Source: Tieghemostelium lacteum
Taxonomy: Eukaryota; Evosea; Eumycetozoa; Dictyosteliales; Raperosteliaceae
Length of the DNA stretch: 64,000 nucleotides
NCBI GenBank assembly: GCA_001606155.1
Contig: LODT01000011.1
Location: 1-64,000, forward strand
Direction: 5' to 3'
The notes beneath the pieces were generated by a model that saw nothing but the letters and a program-made list of their open reading frames with translations, did no database searches and had not been told where the DNA came from. Shown here one piece after another: positions 22,421-34,657 of this stretch (its first letter is position 1; each line of letters starts with the position of its first letter). The position numbers and the translations under genes are program-made.

Positions 22421-23092
22421 TTATTTCTTTAAAACTGGCATTTGCCAGTGATATTGTTCACCACCTGAGAGATGATCAACTTTACCACTATATTCAATGA
22501 ACCATTTATTATTATTTTCTGGATCTTGAGAAGCTTTTGTCAGTGAACAAACACCAGTTCTAAATTGATATTCAATATCATCAACAACAGCTCTACCCAA
22601 TGCAATCAGTGTGGCAGCATGTGTAACAATGATAATAGTCTGACCTGCAAAACGTTCTTTTAGAATATCTATACATTTCTTACAACGAACATGAAGATCT
22701 TGTAAAGTCTCTTTACCAGGTAGAATGTCAGTTGATGATTTGTATTCTAAATCTACGTATTTATACAATTTATGAAGTTGTTCAACAGTGAGCGGTTTGA
22801 GTTCATCTTCTTCTTTTGGGTTTGGTCCAATATATTCAGCGACACCATAATCAATTTTAATTGGTATATTAAGTTTCTCTGCTATTGCAGTACTGGTTTG
22901 AACACATCTTTCCATTGGTGATGATATAATTTGTGTAATACCTGATCCAACTAATGAACTGCCCAATTCATTTGCTAAAACAAAACCCTCTTTTGATAAA
23001 GGTGTATCTGATACTCTTTCAGCTGTATTTTTCCATAGTTTATTTACCCAATCCTCTCTTAATCCGTGTCTTGTTAAATATATTGTTGACAT
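22421..23092 (-). CDS. Histidine phosphatase (phosphoglycerate mutase-like) superfamily protein
   Basis: 223 residues in one exon. LTRHG (Arg8-His9-Gly10) starts the protein, SSPMERCVQTS gives the second active-site Arg (near residue 62), and IVTHAATL supplies the second catalytic His (near residue 157). This is the full histidine phosphatase set. The REDWVN motif after RHG and the small size match a subgroup of eukaryotic phosphatases related to the UBASH3/Sts phosphatase domain rather than glycolytic phosphoglycerate mutase. The substrate is unknown. It is convergent with the HACL2-like gene (154-bp gap) and divergent from the next gene. Confidence 0.85.
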   Translation of the reverse strand: MSTIYLTRHGLREDWVNKLWKNTAERVSDTPLSKEGFVLANELGSSLVGSGITQIISSPMERCVQTSTAIAEKLNIPIKIDYGVAEYIGPNPKEEDELKPLTVEQLHKLYKYVDLEYKSSTDILPGKETLQDLHVRCKKCIDILKERFAGQTIIIVTHAATLIALGRAVVDDIEYQFRTGVCSLTKASQDPENNNKWFIEYSGKVDHLSGGEQYHWQMPVLKK

Positions 23093-23446
23093 TTTGAAAA
23101 GATAATCAAAAATAAAAAAAATTTTTAAAAATATTTAATATAATTTAATATAAAAAATTAAATTGAAAAAATAATCTTCATATTTTATATCTAGAAAATG
23201 TATCATTATTTTTCAATTATATATATAAAATAAAAAAATATGTCGATTAGTTATTTTAAAAATTGAAATTATAATTTTTGAAAAAATAAAGGAGGTAAAA
23301 CTTTTAAACAGATAAAAATTTAAATTGGCCTCCAAAATTTGTTTTTTCAGAAACAAATATTAACCAAACAACTAATTTTCAAAAAAAATAAAAGAAACTT
23401 TAAAAAGTTTTTTTCTGATTAATATATTTGAAAATAGTGTTACATA
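23093..23446. other. AT-rich divergent promoter spacer
   Basis: 354 bp between two divergent start codons. It contains A/T runs and short T runs near 23405-23415. No specific element can be named. Confidence 0.5.
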
Positions 23447-23857
23447 ATGATGGGTAATTCAATAGTCGAAGAACACTCAAGCACTGCAATTACATCACCA
23501 CATTTCACAATGGAGGAGAACTCCAAATTTTCATTATTACCAACATTTAACAAAGAAATTGATTTGTTCAACAACAATAGTAACACACATTCACCAAAAC
23601 ACATAACATCCAAATTGATGAGATCAAATAAAGCTAAAAGCTCCATTAAAAAAAATAACCCATTTACTGGTCCAAAACAAACAAAAAATAATTTCCCATC
23701 ATTCCCAAGTTGGATGAATAATAATATTAATAATAATAATAATAAAAATATAAATAGTGATAACCTTGTAAATAATATTAAAATTTTCAATTTCAATGAT
23801 GATGATATCGATCTTAATAAAGACATTTCAATGGATACAAGCGCAATATTAAAACAA

Positions 23858-23903
<46 letters not shown>

Positions 23904-24688
23904 TAATTGATCATAATATTTTCAATTTTGATTTGCTTAATCAAGATAGTGAAGATGAGGATGAAGATGAAAAAGAGGAAGAAATTGATGAAGATGATAA
24001 TTATACGGGTAAAGATATGGAATGGTCAATTGATATGATGGCAACAGTACTTCCTGTAAATATAACAATTAATGAACTCGATCTATCTGCCAACTGTGAA
24101 GAAGATTTTGATAATACCAATGATTATATCCAGTTTCAACAATGGAAAAAAAAGGATGAAAAATTGTCAAATGATTACTTTGAACAACATAATACATTTC
24201 AAACTCAGCACATCAATAATGAATACTCATCATCATCCAATTCAACACCACTCCTAGTAAAAAAAAGAACAGATAACAACAAAAAAGTTTACCACAACAA
24301 AAGAAAAACAATTTCTATGGATTCTGAATATGAAAATGAACTGGGTTATGCCTCAACTATTAGTATTTCAACAACGGATGGTAGTAAAAGTATTCTAAAG
24401 AGAAAAATTACAAATTCATTTTTTGATGATTCTGTTAATACCACAAATAATAATACTGACGATTTTGAATTTCTAACACCAATTAATACCCAAAAATCAA
24501 AAAACAACAATAATAATCAAAATTCAAATTTAAAAACATTTCCAATAATTCATTTACCAGATATATCACCAATCAAATTAAAAAATAATAATAACAATAA
24601 TTGTAATCTTTCATCTAAACTAGAAATAGATTCAACTTCTAAACCAATATCATGTAAAAAGAATTTATTTGTAAATTTTCAAAGATAA
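23447..24688 (+). CDS. Asn-rich acidic protein of unknown function
   Basis: 413 residues in one exon, starting MMGNS. It contains a 17-residue poly-Asn run (AAT repeat near 23857-23902), several shorter Asn runs, an acidic stretch (SEDEDEDEKEEEIDEDD) and Ser/Thr/Lys-rich segments such as KSSIKK and KRKTIS that could be phosphorylation sites or nuclear signals. The frame is intact over 1.2 kb with sensible codon use outside the repeats, so it is likely real. No domain was recognised. A regulatory nuclear protein would fit the composition, but this is a guess. Confidence 0.6.
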
Positions 24689-24861
24689 ATAATAAAGGGT
24701 AATAGGGTAATCTCCTTATTTCTTAATTTATAAATTTATAAATCTATCAACTCAATCTTATTCTTAATATTAATTCTTCAAATGATGATCATTTTCATTG
24801 GAAATTGGCACTGTATTAAATAGTTTATTTTTGAATTGACCTCCTTTCTAAGCACTCATTT

Positions 24862-25083
24862 TTACCATGGATTCCAAAGTGGTTGATTGAAATAATCAGT
24901 GACTTGATTAGTTGATTGCAAGTTGATTGTTTGAGAATTTGAACTAGTTTGTTCTTTTGAAATTTTTGTTGATTTAAATGAAATTGTAGTTAAAGCCTCT
25001 ATAGAAATAATTGCATATTAAATTAATATCATTAAAATATTTTTAAAAATATTGTTTATAAAATTCAACTTACTAATTAACAT
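24862..25083 (-). CDS. Small spliced 48-residue protein, hssA/sigN-like in layout
   Basis: A two-exon micro-gene is inferred: exon 1 is only 10 nt (25074-25083, ATG TTA ATT A), then a 75-nt intron (GTAAGT...CTATAG), then exon 2 at 24862-24998. The product starts MLIKALTTISF and ends QPLWNPW, with a Ser/Thr/Asn/Gln-rich middle. Dictyostelids have large families of short developmentally expressed proteins (hssA/2C/7E and sigN) that begin with a similar M-x-I-x-[AS]-[IL]-T-[ST]-I-S pattern and have an intron just after the start codon. The match is by pattern only. There is no glycine-rich tail as in hssA, so it would be a divergent member. Confidence 0.55.
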
Positions 25084-25870
25084 TGTTTATAAAATTAATT
25101 ATAATAATTAAAATGAAATGAATATTTTTTAATTTTGAAAGAGGTTTAAATAGATAAATAAAAAATACTATTTACTAATTTGAGATATATAATTTAAAAA
25201 TAAATTATTGAACTGACGTTTGTAATTGAATACAAATTATCTCTTAAGAAGGTGAAGTTTAGAGTTAAATTGATAGTAGAAATATCTAAATATATGTTAA
25301 TTTTTATAAAGAATGATATCACCAATGTGGTTTTGGGTTTATAAAAATGTCTATACTAAATATTTTTGATTAGCTTACTGATACTTTTCCAATAAATATA
25401 ATAAATAAAAAATTATTCTGAAATTAAATAATAAATTTCAACTTAACACAATATGTTTATTTCTAAATAATGATTGTGATGTGTTATCTAGATATTTAAT
25501 ACCCAAAAAAAAACCAAATTTAGTTTTTGGTGTGTAATGGGGTGAAAAAATCACACCCATATCATTTTAAGGATGAAAAACTGAATAGCATAATTAATAT
25601 ATGTCTACCACATCCAACTACTGTATTTATTTATATTTATTTATAAATTTTACCAGTATTATAAATTTTTACCCACTAATAAATTGTGTTGTAAAAATAT
25701 TTTGTGTAAAAATGTTGGGGTGTGTTTGGAAGATCGCAAATAGGAAAATAAAAATATGAGATGAATATCATTCTATTTTTAGGTAACATTAATAATTTGT
25801 GTTTATTTTTTTTGTATATGTATGATATTTTAAGTTGTATCAAAATTCCTCTTATTGGTTGTTTCAAACA
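25084..25870. other. AT-rich spacer, nothing seen
   Basis: About 790 bp between the small spliced gene and the stop codon of the giant NBAS-like gene. A 63-codon open frame at 25676-25867 on the minus strand lacks features and is not called. No repeat family or RNA gene was recognised. Confidence 0.55.
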
Positions 25871-28800
25871 CTATTGATCATCTGTAACATCATCAACATT
25901 TTCTTCTGAATCCTGATTTTGTATTTCATTAATGAGATTTAGTGCTAACAATATATTGTCATATAGTTTTTTGCAATTATTTGTAAGGGATACCTTGTCA
26001 GTTAATGTTGATATTGATGAGGTAGTTGATTTGTTAGTATCATCATCACCATCATTACTATTTAAAAAATTATTGATATTGAATTGACAATTGACTAAAT
26101 ATTTTTCCAAAAAGAATAAAGAATTATCTAAACTCTGAAATTCCTCACCAATTTGATTTGTTGTGGTGGTATGGCTTAATAATACCAATTGTGATGCTTG
26201 GTAAAAAAAATTGTTAACTACCAACATTGTGGTGTTGTATTCTAGTGATGTATAAATATTTTCATGATCAAATTTTGCAATTTGGTTATTATTATTGCTA
26301 TTGGACAGCAATAAAATATTTACAAGTAGAGGATATAGATTAGTGTGGGTAAATCTGTATATTATACCTAATGAAAATATTAATTGTAATAGTTGTTGAT
26401 CATTATTAATTGATGTTGCTATATTTTGTTGTTCATGTTGTTCAGTTTGTTCAGTTTGTTGATTGATATCATGTAAAATTTGATCAATTACTATATCTTG
26501 AATTTCTTTTTGCTGAGATAATAATGAAAATTTATATCCAGTCAATATTAGAGTAGAAGGTGTAGTGGTTGAAGAAGAGGAGGAGTTATTGAATATATTA
26601 ATTAATTGATTCTCTTGCTCTTTGATGATTGGGTAAGACTTTGATTGATCCATACGTATTGATAATAGTAGACTAGCATCTTTTTGATTACTAATCAATG
26701 TAATAAATTTATAATAGAATCTAAACCAACAATCACAAATTACAGATTTTTGTGAAGTACCCTCTTCAGTACTGGAAGAAGCAACATCTTCACTCCACAT
26801 TAACAGTAGTTTAGATAGATATGAGAGATGAATTTGAATATTTTCGCTGTGTTCCAACAGTTTGTTAAACAAACGGGCTGAATCTGCACTAGATTGAATT
26901 AACAAATCATCATTACCCCATTGAAGATTTTTCCAAGTATCTTTAATTATATTCTGGGTTTTGTATTCTCTAAGTAATTTAGAATCTTTTTCCATTAAAA
27001 TGGTATTAGATTCTCCATAAATACTTTGGTTGTTTAAAAGTATCTCTAACAGTTTAATTCTATTGTGAATTGGTTTATCACCTAATCTGCAATAATCCCT
27101 ACAGCGATTTAAAACCAGCGCAGACAATGTCATTTCAGAATCAACATCAAGAGAATGGTCATTCTCAATCAATTTTATCAACTGAATAATTTCATTATAT
27201 TTCATTTGATTTAATAGCTGTTCAAGAGATTCTCTATAGTGATTTTGTATTTTATAACTATTTGATTCCTTAACATTATTAATATTATTATTATTATTAT
27301 TATCATGATTATTATTATTACTACTAATATTTTTGGTAGTACTATAAAATTGTTGATATAACTTTAGTAGTAGTGTTGGTGTGTATTTACATTGTCCTAC
27401 TAGATCAATAAAGAGATTACTAATAATGCTGTCCCTTTGTTGATTATAATCAGAAATTGATGAAAATTTTTTTAAAAGATGTGATAATTGATTGTCCAAA
27501 TGCAATAATACATCTGGTGATATTATTGGTTTCTTTTTCTTTGATTCTCTATATAGTTGTTTCATTAGATTCAAATGTGATTGAATTAATTTATACCATT
27601 GAATTTCTTTGTGAAGATCAAAGTGAGAGTCATGGTGATCATCTAAAGAGGTGAGAGTACTAAGAATATCCTCTGTAAATAGCAACTTGGAATCTAGTGG
27701 TAATAGATTACTTAGATCATTAACCAATAATGATCGATATAGAGATAATAGATCATCAGCATCCAATTGTTTCTTGAATTTTGAAACAATAGTATAGATT
27801 AGGTTTGGGTCATTTCTATTTTGTGATATTTGATTTTCAATCAAATGAAGATAGATACGACTAAGAGTAATCTGATGAATTAATTCATCTGATCTCAGGA
27901 GTATCAGAACATTAACCAAACTAGAAAAGAATAACACTACATTTTCTTCTAGTAACAGTGATTTAAATTGTAGAGGATCAAAATCATCTCTAAGTAGTGT
28001 CTTAAAGTTCATTTCATCATTGCTAGTAATTAGATAGGATATTTTCTGATTTTGTTCAGTTGCAATCAACAGTGACACTAGTTTCTTTTTGTTTCTAATC
28101 AGTTGAATATCACTATCTTGTTTGTTCTTTATCTCTAATAGCAACTCGATATAGTATCTCAATTTATAGAATGATTTACCAGATAGTCTCTGATAGAATT
28201 CATCTAGCGATTTCATTGTTTCAAATAGATTATTATTGGATCGTAATTCATCAATATCTGATGGTTGTAAAATCATTACAGGTTGTTGAGTATTTTCAAA
28301 CAATTGCCATTCTATGTGTCTCAAAAGTACTCTGTGATAGGATAGCCCATATCTCTTTGCCATTGCAACAGCAGTTTGTAGTGATTTTAATTGATTACTG
28401 AGACAAAATGACAATATTGTTGATTCTTTATACTCTTTATCTGATTTGAATTTGTTCAAATCAACATTGGTGTTAAATTCTGAGAGCTCTTTGATTTGAA
28501 TACTATCAACCATCATACTGTGATAATGTCTAAATGATTTTATCAATTCTTCATTTTGTGATATTATTGAACTATCACTATAAAATTTATCTACACTGGA
28601 AATCAATTGATCTACTGGTAGAGAGAATATATCTTTCAATTCTTTACCCTTTTGTTGTGATAATAGAATACGAATAGAATAATAGTAACATGCCAATCTG
28701 ATTATACGTTCTTTACTAGACTGATAGTTTTTAGAGAGTTCTATAAGATTTTGGAATGCTTCTCTTGAGATTTGACATGATTGGTCATCTAGATTCAACA

Positions 28801-30348
28801 AGTAGGCAACTGATAATTTAAGATCACCTCTTTGTAATTCAAATTGTGATTTTAACAATAATAATTGATTATAATTATTATTATTAAATACATTAAATAT
28901 ACTACTACTATTACTACTACTATTATTATTATTATTACTTTGATACTCTAATATATTACATAGAGAATCATCTCTATCTATAAATGGTGGTTTTAATGTA
29001 ATTTCTGATTGATCATCTTCGTCATCATTGATTTCTAATTGTTTTTGTAAGAGATAATCTTGTTCTACCTTTTGATAGTTTTCAAGTAGTGCTGATAATT
29101 CTAAACCATTCACTGTTGATATGATAGTAGAAGAGGAGGAAGAGGAGGAGGAGGATGAACTAGTGGGTGAATATCTTAGTGAAAATGATAGTAGATTAAG
29201 TTTTTCAACTGGATTGGATAGTGATGATTTCATTGCCAATTGTGATGTTAAATGGCAAATATCTCTAGAAATGGAGGTAAAAGCCTCTAGAGTATTAATA
29301 TGATTTTGTTCATACTCTAGCATGAGTAATTTTGATATTTTCAAAGCATGGTCAACATTTTGTTTTTCAGAGATTGAATAGTTTGCCAACTGAATGAGAG
29401 CTTGTAATTTATCAAAAAGTGCATGTTCAGTAGTACCACCAATATTATTATTATTATCATTTTTAGAAGTAAAATTACTAGGCCAGTCTGATAATAAATT
29501 GATAAGAATCAAAATATTATCACAATCCAAGTAGGATGTAGGATGTTTTCTCAGCAACAGGTCAAGTAATTCATATTTACCAAGTGGTTGATCAGAATCT
29601 TTACATTCTAGAATCAGTCTAATCTGAACTGGTAGTTGTTGGAATTGGTAAAACTGATAGAGAATATCCAGAGCTTTCAATAGATTAATCTCTCTTTGAA
29701 TTTTTCTTGTTGGGGGTTGTAGTAAATCTAAACACAATCTAGATTGTTCTAGATTTTGAGTGTGACCGTAGGTTGCAGAACTATTAAAATAGTCTTTAGC
29801 ACATTGCAACAATAAGTATTCTTGTTGATCTCTTTGACCACAGTTTTGTAGGTACTCTTTTGCCATCATAAATTTACCTTCCAACAATAGTTCTCTAACC
29901 CAACTAACATAAATTTGTTCACTGTGAACTGAATGATAGGATATCTTTTTCATATTCAACAGATCATTTAGTATTTGTTTCCACTGATAAGGTTTAAATT
30001 GATGCAATTTTGCAAAACTACATAGAGATTGTAATATGCTATTAAATTGTTGTGTATCGTCAGATTTAAACCATGACATGGGTTTTGACAAATTATATGG
30101 TAGTAATAATTTATCAATAGATAAAAATATTAGAATATCAAGTTTTTTCTCTACTAGATCCTCTTGATAATGACCATTATTGTTATCTATGAGTTGTAAT
30201 ATATCAGTTATTAATTGAATTTCATCACTATTAATAACTTTACATTCCATTATTGTCTCTATTGATAATTTTAATAAATTATTATTATTAATTATTAATG
30301 TCATGTTACTAGATGATTGATTTCTATTATACTCATCATCACTACCAC

Positions 30349-30418
<70 letters not shown>

Positions 30419-32341
30419 TAAAAGTATTGAAGTTGGTTGGAGTTGATTATCTACCAGTTGTTTATGAGATTGTAAAAAACCTTTCAATAGTGATAGATTA
30501 TTTACTAATTTAAAAAACTGTATCAATAGTGAAATAGATGATAAAATATATTTACAACGATCAGTAATGTGTTGGTATATATTTTGAGGAGTGGAATCAC
30601 AGAGTAATAGTTGAATTTTTTCAACATCAGATCTAGAATGATAAAATTGGTAGGTGAGTTCTTGATCTTCAGATAGCATAGTTGTTGGTGGTTTTGTGAG
30701 TTGATATACTATTATAAAAAGCTCTTGAAATTCTAAATAAATAGATGACAAACCAGATACATGTTTTTCCTTTATAGCAATTTCCAATAGTTTCAGAGAT
30801 TGATCTACTTGACCAGATTTTTTATCAATTTCCTTCGCTCTAAATTCATACCATTCCCTTATATTAGAATGAATGGGTTGAACACTCTGTTGTTGTTGTT
30901 GTTGTTGTTCAAGTTGATAATCAATAGAATATAAATCAGAATCTAGGTGATTTATAATCTGATTTATAGATCTTATATCTTCATATTCAGAGTGAATTTG
31001 TGATTTTAAATAATTTGAATCAAATCGATTATCATAATCAATCTCTAAAACTTGTTCTAGGACAGATTTACTATCTAGTAACCAATCAACATGTAGATGT
31101 TTCTTTAGGTTCCATACATTTAATTCATCAGGTAACAATGTACGATATATTGTTGGTGATGTTGGCTCTGGAATATGTGAAAGAATATCTAATCTAAATG
31201 GTAGTAATAGTTTACTTTCATAGCTAAACAATACTTCTACAGCTTTAAAATGTTCAAAGCTTGCCAACTCCATTGCAGCAGAAACTAAATTACAATCACG
31301 GAATCTTAGAAACTCTTGAGCATCAAAATCGTTACCATAGATTTCCTGATAGATTTTTAGTCTGTTCAGATACAAACTAATAATTAATCTATGCAGCAGA
31401 AGTGATTTGTTTTCTCTTTGTTCATTAACTGATGATTTTGCAGTTATACTCTGAGATCTCTCCATTCCATATTGCAATAGTAACATGGATGATTCTAAAC
31501 TATTAGGTATTCTAATGTGACATGTCCACAATACCCAATTTAGATCTTGTACTTTTGAGAGATATTGATCAATTGACTCTCTACTAACTTGTGATCTTAT
31601 AAATCTCTTTTGGTGTACTAAATCCTTATCTAAACCATAGTGTTCAGCAATCAATAGAGCATTACCGTACTCTTTCTGGCTAACCAATGTTTTAAATAGC
31701 TGTTCTGGTGTTGTTGATTGAAACCTTATTATTCTCTTTATAATCTTGTAGGACTCTCTTTGTTTTCTTTCAAGATCCTCTCTTAACTCTTGTTGTTTTG
31801 AATATCCAATAAAATAATTTAATATACGATTTTTGATACTCTGCTGCTGCTGCATAGGTAGATGATGGTCTTCCTCTTGCTGTTGTTGATTTCTTCTAAT
31901 TTGAAAATGAAAAGGATCTTCTTCATTTCCATCAGTTAGCTCACCACCATTAAAATACCTTAAAACTCTTTTATAAGCTCTAAACATTGGTCTATTTATC
32001 TTATCATAGTATATTGATTTTAACTGTTTTATACTTGATTGACTTAGTTGTGGTTTAGTTCCCAAGTGTGATGTCTCTAATATAAAGAATCTACCATGGT
32101 GTGATGTTGTAATCATTGCTGGTTGTGTAGTTGATACCATCTCTGGATCATGTAATAGACAATTTTCATTTGTCTCCATAGAGAATATTAGAAATTGACC
32201 CTGTTTATTCATTAGAATAATTTCATCATCTTGCCACCAACCAATATCATGCACAATCTTCAATTTTGAATATTCATTATCTGAATACTCTGATTGTTGC
32301 TGGTCTGCTTGTTGATTGTGATCATGCTGATATTGTACATT

Positions 32342-32415
<74 letters not shown>

Positions 32416-33128
32416 CAGGTTGTTGTTCAGGTTGTTGTTGTTGTTGAGCAGTTGGTTGTAGATAATCATTATCAATATTAGAAAATGGTGAAGTTGGGTT
32501 ACTCTTCCAAATTGGGTATAGATTTTTAGATTTCCAAATTTTTACTGGTTTATTTGACCAACTTGATGCAAATGTTGATGATGATGGTGTTGATCCAAAT
32601 GAACTATCATTATTAATAGACCATAATGAAACTGTACCATTTAAATCTAAAGAAATCAACTGTTGTCCATCATTTGAGAAAACCACTTTATGTATAATTG
32701 TAGTTGTAAAATAATTACCAACTAAACCTCTCCATAATCTAGAGAATCTAGATGGTTTTTCATCGATATCTTCATCTTGATCTACTGAATTATCTTCATT
32801 TGGTGGGTTTAATAGTATATAATAAGGTTCCTGGTCTAAAATTTTCCAAAAAGAAACAAAACCTTTAATTTTCTGGCCATTGTTTGTTTTATACTTTCTA
32901 TTTCCACCAATTGCCAATAAATCATGTTCGGCATTAAAATGTAAACAACCAACTGAATGATGAATATCTCTAAAATTTGGACAGGATCTACTAGTTGAAA
33001 AACATTCTTTACCATCAACATCTAAATCATTAGCACTCTTAGTCTCTGTCTTAATTCTTCTATTAGTTACTGTAGATATTCTCTTTTGGTGGTGGCCACC
33101 ACTATTATTGTTATCACCATTAATATCA

Positions 33129-33201
<73 letters not shown>

Positions 33202-34214
33202 CCTGTTGTTCGATTGAATTTAATTTTATATCAAAAGAATGAATTGTAAAAGTACTGTGATCAATTGGCACATGAAATCTTCGTAGAACCATATCATAAC
33301 CTAAAATTAATAACTCTAAACATTTCTGAGCAGTTGTAGCTGTAGAAGTTGTATGACTGCCAGTAGTACCTGATAGTGAACATTTAGAGTTTCTAAATAC
33401 CAAATCAGAAATACCATCATTTGGATCCAATTTTAAAATCTTTGGAGATATTATATGAATAGTCTCCTCCGATATGATTTTAATGATATATATATAACAA
33501 GAACTAGTTGAGAATGCCATATATTGATTATCGGGAGAGAAGGCCATTCTCTGCCATTGTGATTCATTATCATCATTATTTAGTATCCATCTCTTTTGTA
33601 TAGATGAAAAGTTATCATTAGATGATCTAAATGCAATCATTGTATTCTGAGTGCTAGCCAATAGTTGTCCATCTGCAGATAAATGTATCCTTGAAGTAGG
33701 TTGGTGTTGGTTGTGATTTTGTAACATTGAGAAATTACTGTGTTTCAATGATTGTCTTCCAAATCTTTTGTATATTGTCTTTGGTATGCTAATTGGTAGT
33801 AAAATTATTTTTATACCACCATTTCTAATGCTTGTTAAAATTTCTTTATTTTGATCAAAAGGATTTATATTAATAAGTGTGTCTATACTTCTTGGTAGCA
33901 CAATCTTTATCTACATTACTTTTTTGCAAAGATAATTGTTTGCTATTACTATTTTTATTATTATCATCATTGTCATTATCATCAGTATTGTCAGTATTGT
34001 TGTTTTTTCCATTATCACCATCATCATGATTATGAGTTTCATTATATGTCAATGAGGTATCAATCCACTCTGGATCAATAAACCATAATGTATAGAGAAT
34101 CTTATTTTTACAACCACTGGATAGTTTACTCAGATTAACTGATGATAACTGCCTCAATAAATGTGAATCACGATCTGTCATTTCATTTTCTGAATGAATA
34201 TCATTATCATCCAT
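25871..34214 (-). CDS. nbas: NBAS/Sec39-type giant ER tethering protein
   Basis: The main frame covers 25871-33901 (about 2676 residues). An N-terminal piece (about 34214 to 33890) lies in another frame. It holds KILYTLWFIDPEW, matching the ILYxLlxxxEW start of NBAS, so both belong to one gene. The N-terminal half is a WD40/beta-propeller (SADGQLLASTQN, FSPDNQYMAFS, SNDGQQLISLDLNGTVSLW). The Sec39-type helical region follows: LRFRDCNLVSAAMELA, then LPFRLDILSHIPEPTSPTIYRTLLP and LEIAIKEKHVSGLSSIY. NBAS/Sec39 is a subunit of the NRZ/Dsl1 complex that tethers Golgi-derived COPI vesicles to the ER. Poly-Asn and poly-Gln runs are inserted at several sites (32341-32412 Gln; 30351-30418 and 33130-33198 Asn). 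The frame junction near 33880-34020 is unresolved: a non-consensus ~136-nt intron (34018-33883) would join the frames, but that stretch itself looks coding. Confidence 0.83.
30347..30418. repeat. TTA/AAT trinucleotide microsatellite in NBAS-like gene
   Basis: An unbroken ~24-copy trinucleotide run encoding poly-Asn on the minus strand. Similar runs occur at 33130-33198 (Asn) and 32341-32412 (TTG, poly-Gln). In-frame repeat expansions like these are typical of dictyostelid coding regions and probably vary in length between strains. Confidence 0.9.
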
Positions 34215-34657
34215 CCTATTATTATTGATTTTAAAAAAGTCAATTTGAATTTCAAGATTTAAAAAAAAATAAAAATAAAAAAAATAAAAAAAATAAAAAT
34301 AAAAAAACTTAAAGTTCTCTCCAGACATTGTAAGATGAGAATTCCTAAAGATAATTAATTAAATCTTATAAATTACTATATAAAATTAATTTTAAGTGTA
34401 TTTTAATTTAAATTATTTTAAAAAAGGCGGGATATTTTGATTTTAAAACCATTTTTTTTTTTTCAATTGTAAAAATTTTTTTTTTTTTATTTTTTATCAT
34501 CACCATTTTTTTCATCAATCAACAAATAGTAATTTCTTCCTCACAAAGAATTCCTATTTACTTTATCTTTATCTATCTATATTTTTTTAAAACATAATAT
34601 CAAGATCCATCAACAAATCTTTTTATTAAATTTTTAATTTTATTATTCAAAATTAAC
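34215..34657. promoter_or_regulatory. Divergent promoter of NBAS-like and alpha-tubulin genes
   Basis: About 440 bp of AT-rich DNA with two long T runs (34451-34461 and 34480-34488) and further T-rich stretches before the tubulin start at 34658. Such runs next to a TATA-like AT patch are typical of dictyostelid core promoters. No specific factor site was recognised. Confidence 0.45.
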
